DNA of 13,677 nucleotides from Chloroflexota bacterium (GTDB lineage Bacteria; Chloroflexota; Anaerolineae; Anaerolineales; JACQED01). This document shows, one piece after another, positions 13,505 to 13,677 of this stretch. The position numbers and the translations under genes are program-made. The notes under the pieces are model-generated. The model did not search any database. It was not told the origin of the DNA and saw only the letters and a list, made by a program, of their open reading frames with translations. The stretch covers positions 1-13,677 of the forward strand of contig JACQED010000323.1 in the NCBI GenBank assembly GCA_016200785.1, read 5' to 3'. How positions within the stretch are numbered: position 1 is the first letter of the stretch; every line of letters begins with the position of its first letter.

Positions 13505-13677
13505 TCAATGAGCCAGCACAATCTTGCCGAAGTTCTCCACCTTCTCCATCCTCTCCTGCGCCGCGCGCGCGTCTTTCAGCGGAAAGACCGAATCAATTGG
13601 CACTTTCAGTTTCCCCTCGAACACAAGGCCCATCACCGTCTTGAAATCGTCGAGCGTGCCCATCGTCGAGCCGAGGA
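13505..13677 (-). CDS. Zinc-type alcohol dehydrogenase (MDR family), C-terminal 56 aa
   Basis: Only the 3' end is in the window: 56 codons plus TGA, with the 5' end beyond 13677. The translation includes GSTMGTLDDFKTVMGLVFEG, PIDSVFPLKDARAAQERM and an ending ENFGKIVLAH. This is the usual terminus of medium-chain dehydrogenase/reductases (Zn-alcohol dehydrogenases or quinone oxidoreductases), where 'FPLxxAxxAxxxM ... GKIVL' closes the catalytic domain. Substrate and cofactor specificity, and whether the structural zinc lobe is present, cannot be judged from this part. Confidence 0.85.
   Translation of the reverse strand, partial: LGSTMGTLDDFKTVMGLVFEGKLKVPIDSVFPLKDARAAQERMEKVENFGKIVLAH

Overview
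The window looks like a piece of a GC-rich, probably environmental Chloroflexota (Anaerolineae-like) genome. This is an inference. It rests on four exported proteins with long Pro/Thr/Ala-rich spacers, a lipoprotein signal ending in A-L-A-C in three of them, LysM/M23-type proteins of a style I associate with that phylum, and intergenic GC-rich inverted repeats. No rRNA, tRNA, CRISPR array, transposase, integrase or phage gene was seen.

Layout. 1-178: a tandem array with an exact 32-bp period, with hairpins. 192-599 (-): a small membrane-anchored protein of unknown function. 644-705: an inverted-repeat element. 715-3461 (+): a catabolic pair, made of a covalent-flavin sarcosine oxidase-type enzyme and an MttB-family (trimethylamine/betaine-type) methyltransferase. 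The methyltransferase reading frame is cut by one in-frame TAG at 2421-2423. 3479-4882 (+): a membrane-anchored clan-A glycoside hydrolase-like protein. 4895-7286 (-): a compact four-gene operon of a polytopic membrane protein, an unknown soluble protein, a DedA-family protein and an SRPBCC-fold protein. 7408-7548: a second inverted repeat flanked by an imperfect direct repeat. 7539-8888 (+): a GH5-like lipoprotein. 8970-9865 (+): an MNT/HEPN toxin-antitoxin-type pair with ATGA coupling. 9957-12868 (+): two tandem paralogous lipoproteins with a possible lysozyme-like domain and an M23 metallopeptidase domain, overlapping by 55 bp. 12872-13677 (-): a membrane-anchored protein of unknown function and, upstream of it, the C-terminus of a zinc-type alcohol dehydrogenase cut by the window edge.

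How they fit together. The oxidase and the methyltransferase both act on N-methylated amines and suggest methylamine or betaine-derivative catabolism, although no corrinoid protein or reductive activase is in view. The two glycosidase-like proteins and the two LysM/M23 lipoproteins form a cell-surface set that probably acts on polysaccharide or peptidoglycan. The most notable single observation is the TAG inside the MttB-family gene. TAG also ends three other genes here, and the site is not the canonical pyrrolysine position, so a recent nonsense mutation or assembly error is likelier than recoding. It is still the point most worth checking.
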